This document shows, in pieces, positions 8,790 through 16,956 of a stretch of 64,000 bases of DNA. The notes under the pieces are model-generated. The model saw nothing but the letters and a program-made list of their open reading frames with translations. It ran no database searches and was not told the origin of the DNA. The position numbers were made by a program, and so were the translations under genes. The DNA lies in contig NZ_CP128650.1 of assembly GCF_030644225.1 (NCBI RefSeq), forward strand, positions 692,001 to 756,000, given 5' to 3'. Each line of letters opens with the position of its first letter. Position 1 is the stretch's first letter. The stretch comes from Selenomonas dianae (GTDB lineage: Bacteria; Bacillota; Negativicutes; Selenomonadales; Selenomonadaceae).

Positions 8790-10076
8790 ATGATGGAAAA
8801 TGCAACGATTGTGGCGATTGTCATCTTCGTCATCGCATATGCGCTCATCATCTCCGAAAAGGTGCACCGCACCATCGTCGGGTTGTTTGGCGCAATGCTT
8901 ATGATACTCTTTGGGATTATCGGGCAGGAGACTGCTGTCCACCACATTGACTTTAACACGTTGGGGCTTCTCATGGGGATGATGATTATTGTCAACATCA
9001 CGAGTGAGACGGGGCTCTTCAACTTCCTTGCGATATGGGCGGCGCAGAAGGTCAAGGCGCGGCCGGTCGCACTCCTCGTCGTGCTCTCGACCATCACGAT
9101 GGTCTGCTCGGCGCTCCTTGACAATGTCACAACGGTTCTTCTGACTGTGCCGATTACCTTCAGCATCACATCCCAGCTCAAAGTTGATGTCATGCCCTAC
9201 CTCATCTCGCAGATCCTTTCCTCGAACATCGGCGGTACGGCGACCCTCATCGGCGATCCTCCCAACATCATGATCGGCAGCGCCGTCGGACTGGACTTCA
9301 TGGCGTTTGTGGAAAATTTGACAGTCATCTCTATAATTATCTTTATCTTGGTGCAATTCATACTTATTGGCCTTTACCGCAAGGGGCTTCACACCCAGCC
9401 GGAGCTGCAGGAGAAGATCATGCGCCTGCCCGCTGCCGCACAAATCACGGATCATGCGCTGCTGCGCAAATGTCTCACCGTTATCTTCCTGACGATCACA
9501 CTCTTTGTCCTGCACGGCAGTCTCGGGCTTGAGTCTGCGACGGTGGCGCTCTCGGGCGCGGGACTTCTGCTCCTGCTCACGGCGACGCGCGACGAAGGGG
9601 CGATTGTCAAGGTGCTCTCGAAGATCGAGTGGCCCGCGATCTTCTTCTTCGGCGGACTCTTCATTCTCGTCGGTGCGCTCGTCGAGACGGGCGTGATCCG
9701 TATGCTCGCCGCCGAGGCGATCAAGGCGACGGGCGGCAATGTCGAGGCGACGGCGATCCTCATCCTCTGGATGAGCGCGTTCGCGTCCGCCTTCATCGAC
9801 AACATCCCGTTTGTTGCAACTCTTATCCCGCTCATTCAGGATATGGGGCAGATGGGGCTCACGAACCTTGATCCGCTCTGGTGGTCGCTCGCGCTCGGCG
9901 CGTGCCTCGGCGGCAACGGGACGCTCATCGGTGCAAGTGCAAACGTCGTTGTTGCGTCCATGTCGGCGCAGCGCGGCCGGCCGATCTCCTTCATCGGCTT
10001 TATGAAGATTGCACTTCCGATCATGACGTTTACCATCATCATCTCGAACATCTACGTCTGCATTCGCTATCTCTGA
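8790..10076 (+). CDS. ArsB/NhaD-type ion transporter (IT superfamily)
   Basis: This 428-residue polytopic membrane protein of the ion-transporter superfamily (ArsB, NhaD, citrate/SLC13-like) has some 10-12 hydrophobic segments. Two inverted repeats each carry a re-entrant-loop signature: NIGGTATLIGDPPNIMIG near residue 150 and ACLGGNGTLIGASANVVV near residue 380. These paired loops are the substrate-binding sites in the superfamily. Candidate roles are Na+/H+ antiport, arsenite export or anion uptake; no arsR or arsC is adjacent, so an arsenic role is unsupported. ATG 8790 is followed by a second ATG. Confidence 0.85.
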   Translation: MMENATIVAIVIFVIAYALIISEKVHRTIVGLFGAMLMILFGIIGQETAVHHIDFNTLGLLMGMMIIVNITSETGLFNFLAIWAAQKVKARPVALLVVLSTITMVCSALLDNVTTVLLTVPITFSITSQLKVDVMPYLISQILSSNIGGTATLIGDPPNIMIGSAVGLDFMAFVENLTVISIIIFILVQFILIGLYRKGLHTQPELQEKIMRLPAAAQITDHALLRKCLTVIFLTITLFVLHGSLGLESATVALSGAGLLLLLTATRDEGAIVKVLSKIEWPAIFFFGGLFILVGALVETGVIRMLAAEAIKATGGNVEATAILILWMSAFASAFIDNIPFVATLIPLIQDMGQMGLTNLDPLWWSLALGACLGGNGTLIGASANVVVASMSAQRGRPISFIGFMKIALPIMTFTIIISNIYVCIRYL

Positions 10077-10091
10077 AGCGTGTCATGTCAT

Positions 10092-10127
10092 ATCCCCGAT
10101 CACTGCGATGGTCGGGGATTTATTTTT
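10092..10127 (+). terminator. Rho-independent terminator
   Basis: The near-perfect stem ATCCCCGATCA / TGGTCGGGGAT with a T-rich tail (10119-10127) ends the transporter transcript. Confidence 0.85.
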
Positions 10128-10169
10128 ACGTGCGGCTGTGCTATTCTATGAAAAAAAGGGGGGAGTACG

Positions 10170-11096
10170 ATGATCCTGCACACGGGGATGCGCACGGACA
10201 TCCCTGCGTTCTACGCGCCGTGGTTCGTGAACCGTCTGCACGCGGGTGAGGTCTGTGTCCGAAATCCCTACGACAAGGAGCAGGTCACACGCTATCTCCT
10301 CGATCCGCAGGTTGTGGATCTGATTGCCTTCTGCACAAAGAACCCTGCGCCCATGCTCCCGCATATGGATCTTCTTTCTCCATTCGGGCAGTTCTGGTAC
10401 GTTACCATCACCCCCTATGGGAGGGACATTGAGCCGAATGTGCCGCCATGGCAGGAGGTCGCGCGCGCCTTTCGCCGGCTTTCGGAGATGGTCGGCAGGC
10501 AATGCATCGGTTGGCGTTACGACCCCATCATCCTCGACGAACAGCATACGATGGACTGGCATCGGCAGCAATTCTCCATGATGGCAGAGATGCTTGCAGG
10601 TGCGACGGAGATGGTCGTTATCAGCTTTCTCATGCGCTATGCCAAGACGCGGCGCAATTTCCCCGAGGGGCGTGATGTTACGTACGCGGAACGGTTGGAA
10701 CTCGGCGCGTACATTGTAGAGACGGCAAAGACGTATGGTATGACTGCCTACCCGTGCGGCGACGGGGATGCACTCGCCGCATTCGGTGCAGATACGGGCG
10801 GCTGTATGACACCGCGCATCTACGAGCGCGCTCTCGGGCGGCGTATGCGTTTCCCCAAATATCAGCGGCAGCGCAAGGAGTGTGACTGCTATCTCGGCGC
10901 GGACATTGGCGCGTACGACAGCTGTCCGCATCTCTGTCGCTATTGCTATGCGAATACACACTTTATACGGGTGCAGAAGAATCGCCGCCGCCACGATCCC
11001 GCATCGCCCTTCCTCATCGGTCATGCGGAGGCGGGCGACCGCGTCCACACGGCGCGGCAGGAGAGTTGGTTGGACGTGCAGGAGAGCCTGTTTTGA
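10170..11096 (+). CDS. DUF1848 protein with a C-terminal CX3CX2C cluster
   Basis: This 308-residue protein matches the DUF1848 family. The N-terminus reads MILHTGMRTDIPAFYAPWF, followed by AFCTKNPAPM, TITPYGRDIEPN and CIGWRYDPI. Close to the C-terminus is CPHLCRYCYAN, which has the CX3CX2C spacing of radical-SAM [4Fe-4S] sites, preceded by a Cys pair (ECDCYLG). The family's function is not established. No membrane segment or signal is seen. ATG 10170 has a GGGGGGAG ribosome site, and the gene sits alone between two transcription signals. Confidence 0.85.
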   Translation: MILHTGMRTDIPAFYAPWFVNRLHAGEVCVRNPYDKEQVTRYLLDPQVVDLIAFCTKNPAPMLPHMDLLSPFGQFWYVTITPYGRDIEPNVPPWQEVARAFRRLSEMVGRQCIGWRYDPIILDEQHTMDWHRQQFSMMAEMLAGATEMVVISFLMRYAKTRRNFPEGRDVTYAERLELGAYIVETAKTYGMTAYPCGDGDALAAFGADTGGCMTPRIYERALGRRMRFPKYQRQRKECDCYLGADIGAYDSCPHLCRYCYANTHFIRVQKNRRRHDPASPFLIGHAEAGDRVHTARQESWLDVQESLF

Positions 11097-11124
11097 CCAA
11101 TCTTTTGAGGCATAGAAAAAATGC

Positions 11125-11153
11125 TTGCACTTTATGAAAAACATCTGTATAAT
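11125..11153 (+). promoter_or_regulatory. Strong sigma-A promoter of the zinc-ribbon gene
   Basis: TTGCAC (11125-11130), a 17-bp spacer and TATAAT (11148-11153). The start of transcription would be near 11160, leaving an untranslated leader of about 158 nt. Confidence 0.8.
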
Positions 11154-11159
11154 ACAGAG

Positions 11160-11317
11160 CGTTGAAATCCGTTCCTCAAGACCTGATAGTCGTTCAATGA
11201 ACGAGTGAAGCCTTGTTTATGTAATCAGGCTTTGCCCGTACCATAATCTTAGTGGACGCTTTCCCAGTTTGGCGGATGGAGAGACTAACTATATTTTTCA
11301 AGGGAGATTGTGGAAGA
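11160..11317 (+). promoter_or_regulatory. Long structured 5' leader of the zinc-ribbon gene
   Basis: The untranslated leader is unusually long for a 97-codon gene. It has a small hairpin at 11191-11203 (CGTT..AACG), a stable one at 11208-11232 (AAGCCT..AGGCTT), and a possible long-range ATCCG/CGGAT pairing (11167-11171 with 11273-11277). No terminator hairpin or T-box motif is seen. It could be a riboswitch, a cold-shock-type leader or a small RNA overlapping the gene; I do not recognise a known class. Confidence 0.4.
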
Positions 11318-11611
11318 ATGGCATTTGAAGACAAGACACTCGTATGCAAGGAATGCGGCAACAACTTCGTGTTCACGGCCGGTGAGCAGGAGTTCTATGC
11401 AGAGAAGGGCTTTGAGAACGAGCCGGCACGCTGCCGTGACTGCCGTGACAAGCGTCGCCGCGGTCGTGATGAGAACAGCGGCGAGCGTCAGATGTTCCAT
11501 GTGGTCTGCGCCGAGTGCGGCAAGGATACGGAAGTCCCGTTCGAGCCGAAGACGGATCGTCCGGTCTACTGCCGCGACTGCTTCAATGCGAAGCGCGCAG
11601 CACGTTTCTAA
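11318..11611 (+). CDS. Double zinc-ribbon protein
   Basis: This 97-residue protein is built of two zinc-ribbon-like units. The first pairs CKECG with CRDCR; the second pairs CAECG with CRDCF, about residues 64-90. A basic linker (DKRRRGRDE) joins them and the C-terminus is also basic (NAKRAARF). This composition suits nucleic-acid or ribosome binding; similar small proteins are widespread in Firmicutes but lack a defined role. The start is ATG 11318, and the upstream in-frame region is the leader RNA. Strong promoter, long leader and own terminator mark it as a separately regulated, probably abundant protein. Confidence 0.75.
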   Translation: MAFEDKTLVCKECGNNFVFTAGEQEFYAEKGFENEPARCRDCRDKRRRGRDENSGERQMFHVVCAECGKDTEVPFEPKTDRPVYCRDCFNAKRAARF

Positions 11612-11643
11612 TGGCGTTTGAGGAAACGGCTCGTTTCCTTATG

Positions 11644-11690
11644 GGGAGGGATTGCTGCATATCATGAGCAGTGTCCCTCCCTTGTTTTTA
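11644..11690 (+). terminator. Rho-independent terminator
   Basis: GGGAGGGA...TCCCTCCC, with inner GCTGC/GCAG pairing, is followed by TTGTTTTT. A smaller hairpin (GAGGAAACG / CGTTTCCTT) precedes it at about 11620-11640. Confidence 0.8.
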
Positions 11691-11710
11691 GTATATGAGG
11701 AGGGTTCCCC

Positions 11711-12478
11711 ATGAAGTTGAAAAAATTGGCACTTGTCCTGACCGGCGCTCTCGTGAGTCTCGCGCTTGTCGGCTGCGGCGGCGATCAGGCGAAACAGGAT
11801 TCCAAGGTGCTGCGCGTGGGCGCTGCGGTGGATTTTGCACCGTTCGAGTTCCAAGATGAGGGGCAGAAGGACTATCAGGGGTTTGACATGGATCTCATCC
11901 GTGCCGTTGCCAAGGAGATGGGCAGCGAGGCGGAGATCCAGAACATTGGCTTTGATGGACTGATCCCCGCGCTGCAGGCGAAGAACATCGACGTCATCAT
12001 CAGCGGCATGACGATCAACGATGAGCGTAAGCAGAAGGTGAACTTCTCCGATCCGTACTATCAGTCGGGGCTGACGATGGTTGTGCGCAGCGATGAGGAG
12101 TCGATCAAGACCTTCAAGGATCTCAAGGGTCACAAGGTCGCCGTCCAGATCGGCACGACGAGTGCGAACATGGTCAAGGAGATGGAGGGCGTTACCGTCG
12201 CGGAGCTGAATACGCCTGCGGACTGCTTCATGGAGCTCAAGGCACGCGGTGTGGATGCCGTGGTCAACGATCGTCCCGTCAACGACTACTATATCAACCA
12301 GACGCAGGCGGTTGGTGTGAAGTCCCTCCAGGACAAACTCTCCGCCGAGGACTACGGCATTGCGATGGCGAAGGACAACGCTGACCTTCAGAAGAAGATC
12401 AACGAGGCGCTCAAGAAGCTGCACGACAACGGCGAATACGACAAGATCTATCAGAAGTGGTTCGGCGCAAGCAAGTAA
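11711..12478 (+). CDS. Amino acid ABC transporter substrate-binding lipoprotein
   Basis: This 255-residue family-3 solute-binding protein starts with a lipoprotein signal: a Lys-rich start, a hydrophobic core and lipobox LVGC with Cys at residue 21. Conserved features are LRVGAAVDFAPFEF, the family signature GFDMDLIRAVAKEMG, ALQAKNIDVIISGMTI and VAVQIGTTSA. It should bind a polar amino acid on the outer face of the inner membrane. No permease is adjacent. The permease/ATPase pair at 2587-3970 lacks a binding protein, so the two may work together (inference). Confidence 0.92.
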   Translation: MKLKKLALVLTGALVSLALVGCGGDQAKQDSKVLRVGAAVDFAPFEFQDEGQKDYQGFDMDLIRAVAKEMGSEAEIQNIGFDGLIPALQAKNIDVIISGMTINDERKQKVNFSDPYYQSGLTMVVRSDEESIKTFKDLKGHKVAVQIGTTSANMVKEMEGVTVAELNTPADCFMELKARGVDAVVNDRPVNDYYINQTQAVGVKSLQDKLSAEDYGIAMAKDNADLQKKINEALKKLHDNGEYDKIYQKWFGASK

Positions 12479-12494
12479 GGAATCGCTGAACGAC

Positions 12495-12535
12495 AAAAAG
12501 CCCCGCAGATGGTAATTCCGTCTGCGGGGCTTTTC
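12495..12535. terminator. Bidirectional terminator between convergent genes
   Basis: AAAAGCCCCGCAGA and TCTGCGGGGCTTTT form a perfect 14-bp stem with A-tracts on one side and T-tracts on the other. It can stop the lipoprotein transcript (+) and the rluA transcript (-). Confidence 0.9.
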
Positions 12536-12540
12536 TATGC

Positions 12541-13407
12541 TTACAGTGATAGGATGCGCGCCATATCATTCGGCAGGGGGGACGCTACAGAGAGCCGTTC
12601 ACCTGTGCGTGGATGTACGAGGGTGAGGCGTGCAGAGTGGAGGGCGTGACGCGCGATCAACTCTGTGCTGCCGCCGTAGAGGTCGTCTCCGAGCAGGGGA
12701 TGCCCCAGATGGGCGAGGTGGACGCGGATTTGATGGGTGCGTCCCGTCTCAAGGCGCAGACGCAGGAGGGAATGCCGTGCGTTCGTCTGCTCTGTCCAAT
12801 AATGCGTGCGCGCGGGCTTTCCGTCGGGCGTGACGCAGCGCAGGATGATGCTCGGCAGGGCGCGCGCAATGGGCGCGTCGATTGTGCCCTCCGTTGGTAT
12901 GAGCATCCCCTCAATCAGGGCAAGATACTCCCGTGTAGGCGTATCCTGTTTTGCGATTTGATACTGTATCTCGGGATGCTTTGCGATGAGCAGCAGTCCC
13001 GTTGTATTGCGGTCGAGGCGGTGGCACGGATGAAAGTCAAGCCGTATGCCGCGTTCCTCATAAAGACCAAGCACAGCATTGGCGACAGTCCCGCGTGCTT
13101 CCTTTGTCGTCGGATGGACAAGCTGCCCCGCAGGCTTGTCGATGATGAGAAGATCCGCGTCCTCGTAGACAATTGCAAGCGACAGCTGCTCGGGCGTGAC
13201 AGAGGAAACGATGGGAAGTTCATAGGAAACAACGTCTCCTGCGTGCAGCATGGTGCGTGCGGCGATGGCAGGCGTGCCGTTTACGGCGAATGTGCCGCTG
13301 TGTTTGATGCGTTTCCACAGTCCCGACGAAATCCCGCACACGCGCATGAGATATGCCTTTGCGGGACATTCCTCGCCCTCAGGCAGCGTTATGATATGCT
13401 CCGTCAT
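12541..13407 (-). CDS. RluA-family RNA pseudouridine synthase
   Basis: This 288-residue protein isomerises uridine to pseudouridine in rRNA or tRNA. The catalytic motif HRLDRNTTGLLLIAK carries the essential Asp, with YEDADLLIIDKPAGQLVHP before it and the C-terminal RTHQIRVHLAHLGHPLLGDDLYGG after it. An N-terminal S4-like segment (about residues 15-65) precedes the catalytic domain, as in RluC/RluD types; the exact target is not readable. The start ATG (13405-13407) overlaps the uraA stop as ATGA, indicating translational coupling. A much longer in-frame extension runs through uraA and is not coding. Confidence 0.9.
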   Translation of the reverse strand: MTEHIITLPEGEECPAKAYLMRVCGISSGLWKRIKHSGTFAVNGTPAIAARTMLHAGDVVSYELPIVSSVTPEQLSLAIVYEDADLLIIDKPAGQLVHPTTKEARGTVANAVLGLYEERGIRLDFHPCHRLDRNTTGLLLIAKHPEIQYQIAKQDTPTREYLALIEGMLIPTEGTIDAPIARALPSIILRCVTPDGKPARTHYWTEQTNARHSLLRLRLETGRTHQIRVHLAHLGHPLLGDDLYGGSTELIARHALHSARLTLVHPRTGERLSVASPLPNDMARILSL

Positions 13408-14663
13408 TCGCTGCGCGTTTGCTCCGAACGGCGCAGGGCAAGGATGATGCGGAAGGAGATGGAGAGGATGATGGCAATGACCGTCGCGAGTGCCATGCCG
13501 CGCAGCGTGACCGTGCCGATGGTAAGGCTCGCCGTCGATACGCCGACACCCATGACGATGGAGGTCAGGAGGAGATTCATCGGGTTGTTGTAGTCCACCT
13601 TTGCCTCGACGAGGATGCGGATGCCCGAGGCTGCAATCACGCCGAAGAGGAGCATGGAGACACCGCCCATGACGGGGACGGGGATGCTCTGGATGAGTGC
13701 GGCGAGCTTGCCGAGACAGGAGAGCAGGATGGCAAAGATGGCGGCACCGCCGATGACCCATGTGGAGTAGACCTTTGTGATGGCAAGGACACCGATGTTT
13801 TCCCCGTACGTCGTATTCGGCGTTGAGCCAAAGAAGCCGGAGAAGATCGTCGAAACACCGTTGCCGAGGAGGGAGCGGTCGAGCCCCGGATCCTTCGCGA
13901 GGTTGCGGCCGACGATGTTGCCCGTCACGATGAGATGGCCGATGTGCTCCACGACGACAACGATGGAGGCGGGCAGGATGATGAGGATGGCACGCAGGTC
14001 GAACTCCGGCGTATAGATGGTCGGGATTGCAAACCACGGCGCACTCTCAACGTGCGAGAGATCGACGATACCCGCACAGAATGCGATGATGTAGCCCGCG
14101 ACCACACCGATGAGAATCGGGATGATGGAGAGAAAGCCACGGAATGCCATGGATGCAAAGATCGTGATGGCAAGTGTCGCAATCGAAACGAAGATCACGG
14201 TGGCATCCGTATTTTCGCCCGTCAGCCCCGCCATGCCTGCCGCCGTCGGCATCAGTTCCAGCCCGATGACGGCGACAATCGCGCCCATCGAGGCGGGCGG
14301 AAAGATCACGTCGATCCAGCTCGTTCCGATCGTGTGCACGATGAAGCTGACCGCACAGAAAACGATGCCGACGATGATGAAGCCGCCGAGTGCCGCTTCG
14401 TAGCTGTACTCGGAGAGTACGAGAAAGACGGGGGAGAGAAAGGCAAAACTTGAGCCGAGATATGCGGGAATCTTCCCCTTGCAGAGGATGAGATAGAACA
14501 GTGTGCCGATGCCGTTGAAGAGCAGCACGGTCGCGGGGTTGACGTGAAAGAGGATCGGCACGAGCACCGTTGAGCCGAACATGGCAAAGAGATGCTGCAA
14601 GGAGAGGGGGATGGTTGTGAGGAGCGGCGGCCGCTCCGTGGTATCCATTGTTTTTTGGGACAT
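13404..14663 (-). CDS. uraA: Uracil permease (NCS2 family)
   Basis: This 419-residue inner-membrane nucleobase:cation symporter has about 12-14 hydrophobic segments. Recognisable UraA features are PLSLQHLFAMFGSTVLVP, YLGSSFAFLSPVF and GFFGSTPNTTYGENIGVLAITKVYS. The last is the NCS2 signature, which carries the Glu that contacts the base. It should import uracil for salvage. The start is ATG 14663, with GGAGTG eight bases upstream; an in-frame ATG at 14696 lacks a good site. A promoter lies just upstream, and no PyrR-type attenuator fits in the short leader. Confidence 0.9.
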   Translation of the reverse strand: MSQKTMDTTERPPLLTTIPLSLQHLFAMFGSTVLVPILFHVNPATVLLFNGIGTLFYLILCKGKIPAYLGSSFAFLSPVFLVLSEYSYEAALGGFIIVGIVFCAVSFIVHTIGTSWIDVIFPPASMGAIVAVIGLELMPTAAGMAGLTGENTDATVIFVSIATLAITIFASMAFRGFLSIIPILIGVVAGYIIAFCAGIVDLSHVESAPWFAIPTIYTPEFDLRAILIILPASIVVVVEHIGHLIVTGNIVGRNLAKDPGLDRSLLGNGVSTIFSGFFGSTPNTTYGENIGVLAITKVYSTWVIGGAAIFAILLSCLGKLAALIQSIPVPVMGGVSMLLFGVIAASGIRILVEAKVDYNNPMNLLLTSIVMGVGVSTASLTIGTVTLRGMALATVIAIILSISFRIILALRRSEQTRSE

Positions 14664-14708
14664 AATATCACTCCGTTTCAGATGTGTCACCTGCATTAGG
14701 CGTACCTT

Positions 14709-14737
14709 ATGATACCACAGTATGAAGCGGGGGACAA
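14709..14737 (-). promoter_or_regulatory. Predicted promoter of uraA-rluA
   Basis: Read on the - strand, TTGTCC (14737-14732), a 17-bp spacer and TATCAT (14714-14709), about 45 nt before the uraA start. Confidence 0.55.
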
Positions 14738-14766
14738 TGACGTTTTGTGCGGGTTGTCGACAACCC

Positions 14767-14795
14767 TTGCAGTTTTGAATGCGATTCGGTAAGAT
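14767..14795 (+). promoter_or_regulatory. Predicted promoter of manA
   Basis: TTGCAG (14767-14772), a 17-bp spacer and TAAGAT (14790-14795). It is divergent from the uraA promoter some 30 bp away. Confidence 0.55.
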
Positions 14796-14832
14796 AGACC
14801 TATGAATTCATGTGGATAAGGAAGTGACAAAT

Positions 14833-15795
14833 ATGTACCCGATGAAACTCATCGCACCGCTCAAGGACTATCTCTGGGGCGGAACGCGTCTGAGAGACGA
14901 ATATGGAAAAGAGACGCAGCTGACGAAAATTGCCGAGAGCTGGGAACTCGCCTGTCATAAGGATGGCATGAGCGTGATCGGCAACGGCGCGGCGGCGGGG
15001 CAGACGCTCGCGGACTGGATCGCAGCGAAAGGAGTGGGGGTACTTGGAACGAAGGCGGCGAAATTTCCCTATTTCCCGCTGCTCATCAAGCTGATTGATG
15101 CACATGACAATCTTTCCGTGCAGGTACACCCCGACGACGACTATGCTCGGCGTGTCGAGGGGGAGTACGGCAAGACGGAGATGTGGTACGTCATGGACGC
15201 AGCGTCGGGGGCGGAACTGCTTTACGGTTTTCAACATGAGATCACAAAGGCGGAATTTCGCCGTCGCATCGAGGACAATACCCTGCTGGATGTTGTGCGG
15301 CACGTGCCCGTGCAGAAGGGGGATGTGTTTTTTATCCCTGCGGGCACACTCCACGCGATCGGCAAGGGAATTCTCATCTGCGAGATCCAACAGAACTCGA
15401 ATACGACGTACCGTGTCTATGACTACGGGCGTATCGGTACGGATGGCAAGCCGCGCGACCTCCATATTGAAAAGGCGCTCGATGTGACCTGCCTTGCGCC
15501 TGCCGCGCAGTATACCGCCATCGGCACAGAAGTCGGGATCTGTGTGGGCGCACAGGCGCATCTCCTCGCCTCATGCGACTGCTTTACCGTCTATCATCTT
15601 GCGGTCGATGGCGCGTGTGTACTTCCGGTGGGGGACGACTCCTTCCAATGTCTGACACTGCTCTCCGGCAAGTTGACACTGCGCACCAATGCGGATTCGC
15701 TTCCGCTGCGCAAGGGAGAGAGCGTCTTTTTGCCGGCGGGACTGGGGGAGTGTTCGCTCACGGGGCAGGCGGAGCTGATTCTCAGCAAAATATGA
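14833..15795 (+). CDS. manA: Class I mannose-6-phosphate isomerase
   Basis: This 320-residue zinc enzyme interconverts mannose 6-phosphate and fructose 6-phosphate, feeding mannose into glycolysis or GDP-mannose synthesis. Zinc and active-site motifs are present: LSVQVHPDDDYA near residue 95, FFIPAGTLHAIGKG near 170 and EIQQNSNTTYRVYDYGR near 185. The compact size matches the short Firmicute ManA form. ATG 14833 has AAGGAAG at good spacing; an in-frame GTG at 14812 is less likely. Confidence 0.92.
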   Translation: MYPMKLIAPLKDYLWGGTRLRDEYGKETQLTKIAESWELACHKDGMSVIGNGAAAGQTLADWIAAKGVGVLGTKAAKFPYFPLLIKLIDAHDNLSVQVHPDDDYARRVEGEYGKTEMWYVMDAASGAELLYGFQHEITKAEFRRRIEDNTLLDVVRHVPVQKGDVFFIPAGTLHAIGKGILICEIQQNSNTTYRVYDYGRIGTDGKPRDLHIEKALDVTCLAPAAQYTAIGTEVGICVGAQAHLLASCDCFTVYHLAVDGACVLPVGDDSFQCLTLLSGKLTLRTNADSLPLRKGESVFLPAGLGECSLTGQAELILSKI

Positions 15796-15815
15796 TCCGC
15801 GGGGCTTGACGGCTT

Positions 15816-15824
15816 TGTTATAAT
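15816..15824 (+). promoter_or_regulatory. Extended -10 element
   Basis: TGTTATAAT is a TGnTATAAT extended -10 without a clear -35, about 40 nt before the next start. It sits immediately behind manA. Confidence 0.45.
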
Positions 15825-15865
15825 GAACCCGTTGGAAGAACTTTTTAGGAAAACCCAAAGGGAAG

Positions 15866-16780
15866 GTGAGACTCATCGAATTTCATGCCTTGACAAAGGA
15901 AGACAAGCCCCTGCTTGATCGTTATTTTCGTGCGAATTACTATGAAAATTCGCATTTTAACTTTACGAATCTCTATATGTGGCGCGAGCCGTTCCACGTT
16001 CACATCGCGGAGGAAGATAACGTCCTCTATGTGGTGAGCGAGTGGAAAGCGCGTGTGTCGGCGCTGCAGCCGTTCTGCGATCCCGCGCTGTACCCCGCAG
16101 CGACGAAGAAGCTGCTCGCATACTTTGAGGAGATCGAGCAGCCCTTTCACATCTATGATATGGAACGCGGCTATGCGGATTTCCTGCGCAGCTGCGACTG
16201 TGCACACTTCGAGGTGGTCGCCGACCGCGACAACTACGACTATGTATATCTTTCGGAAAAGCTCATCACACTCGCGGGGCGCAAGCTGCACTCGAAGAAG
16301 AACCATCTGAACGCATTCCGCAAGGACCACCCCGATGCGGCGTTTGTATCGATTACGGATGAGATCGTAACGCTGTGCAAACTTGAGCTGAACAGCTGGT
16401 ACAAGCAGCACAAGCAGGAGGACGGGACGGTCGATCCGTTCATCGGCTATGAGCGCACGGCGATCCTTGAGGTGCTGAACAACTTCGCGGACTTCGGGCT
16501 GAAGGGAGGCGCGATCCTCCTCGGGGGGCGCGTCGTCGCCTTTACCTTCGGCGAGCAGCTGAACACGGATACGGCGGTCATTCACGTCGAAAAGGCAGAT
16601 CCTGAGCTGCGCGGCGCATATCCCGCGATCAATCAGGGCTTTGTGGAGCACGCATGGAGCCATCTGACCTACATCAACCGCGAGGAGGATATGGGGATCG
16701 AGGGGCTGCGCAAGGCGAAGGAATCCTACAAGCCCGAGAAGCTGATTGAGAAGTTTAATGCGACGCTGTGTCTTGGGTGA
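15866..16780 (+). CDS. DUF2156 / LPG-synthase C-terminal-domain protein
   Basis: This 304-residue soluble protein resembles the DUF2156 family, whose fold is two GNAT acyltransferase-like modules as in the C-terminal half of lysyl-phosphatidylglycerol synthase (MprF). Typical stretches are NYYENSHFNFTNLYMW near residue 18, KKNHLNAFRKDHP near 145 and INREEDMGIEGLRKAKESYKP near the end. It lacks the flippase membrane domain of MprF, so lipid lysinylation cannot be assumed. Standalone copies are common in Firmicutes with no settled role. Translation starts at GTG 15866 after AAAGGGAA. Confidence 0.75.
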   Translation: MRLIEFHALTKEDKPLLDRYFRANYYENSHFNFTNLYMWREPFHVHIAEEDNVLYVVSEWKARVSALQPFCDPALYPAATKKLLAYFEEIEQPFHIYDMERGYADFLRSCDCAHFEVVADRDNYDYVYLSEKLITLAGRKLHSKKNHLNAFRKDHPDAAFVSITDEIVTLCKLELNSWYKQHKQEDGTVDPFIGYERTAILEVLNNFADFGLKGGAILLGGRVVAFTFGEQLNTDTAVIHVEKADPELRGAYPAINQGFVEHAWSHLTYINREEDMGIEGLRKAKESYKPEKLIEKFNATLCLG

Positions 16781-16852
16781 TGTCCCACGCGATCACTTGT
16801 GTAACGAGGCGTTTGTGTGGAGCACGCATGGCTGGAACAGCGGATATGTCAC
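16779..16852. repeat. Degenerate copy of the fold-back repeat found at 48834-49005
   Basis: GATGTCCCACGCGATCACTT at 16779-16798 matches one arm of the larger element (GATGTCCTACGCGAACACTT) at 18 of 20 positions, and a GGATATGTCAC end resembles the other terminus. The interior is mostly missing. Like the full copy, it begins directly behind a stop codon. Confidence 0.4.
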
Positions 16853-16861
16853 TGTCAATAT

Positions 16862-16890
16862 TTGCAAACTGCCCGTGAATATGGTAAGAT
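16862..16890 (+). promoter_or_regulatory. Predicted promoter of leuA
   Basis: TTGCAA (16862-16867), a 17-bp spacer and TAAGAT (16885-16890). The transcript should begin near 16897, leaving a leader of about 96 nt. Confidence 0.65.
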
Positions 16891-16916
16891 AGCACAACGC
16901 TAGGTAATGTAGGCTC

Positions 16917-16956
16917 GTCCTTCGCCCCACACAAGCGGCGAAGGACGTTCTTGTTT
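16917..16956 (+). promoter_or_regulatory. Terminator-like leader hairpin of leuA
   Basis: A perfect 10-bp stem GTCCTTCGCC / GGCGAAGGAC (16917-16926 with 16937-16946) with a 10-nt loop is followed by the T-rich GTTCTTGTTT. It lies between the leuA promoter and its start codon. Only about 20 nt precede it, too little for a leucine leader peptide, and there is no T-box motif. It may be an attenuator with another trigger, or a 5' stabilising hairpin. Confidence 0.6.

Noticed and set aside
12480-12491. GGAATCGCTGA resembling the terminus of the 54.8-kb MITE
   Set aside because: Only about 11 bases match, with no second terminus or internal similarity nearby; likely chance.
13408-14037. N-terminal extension of the rluA frame
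   Set aside because: It runs antiparallel-shifted through uraA, and the ATG at 13407 overlaps the uraA stop in the usual coupled manner.
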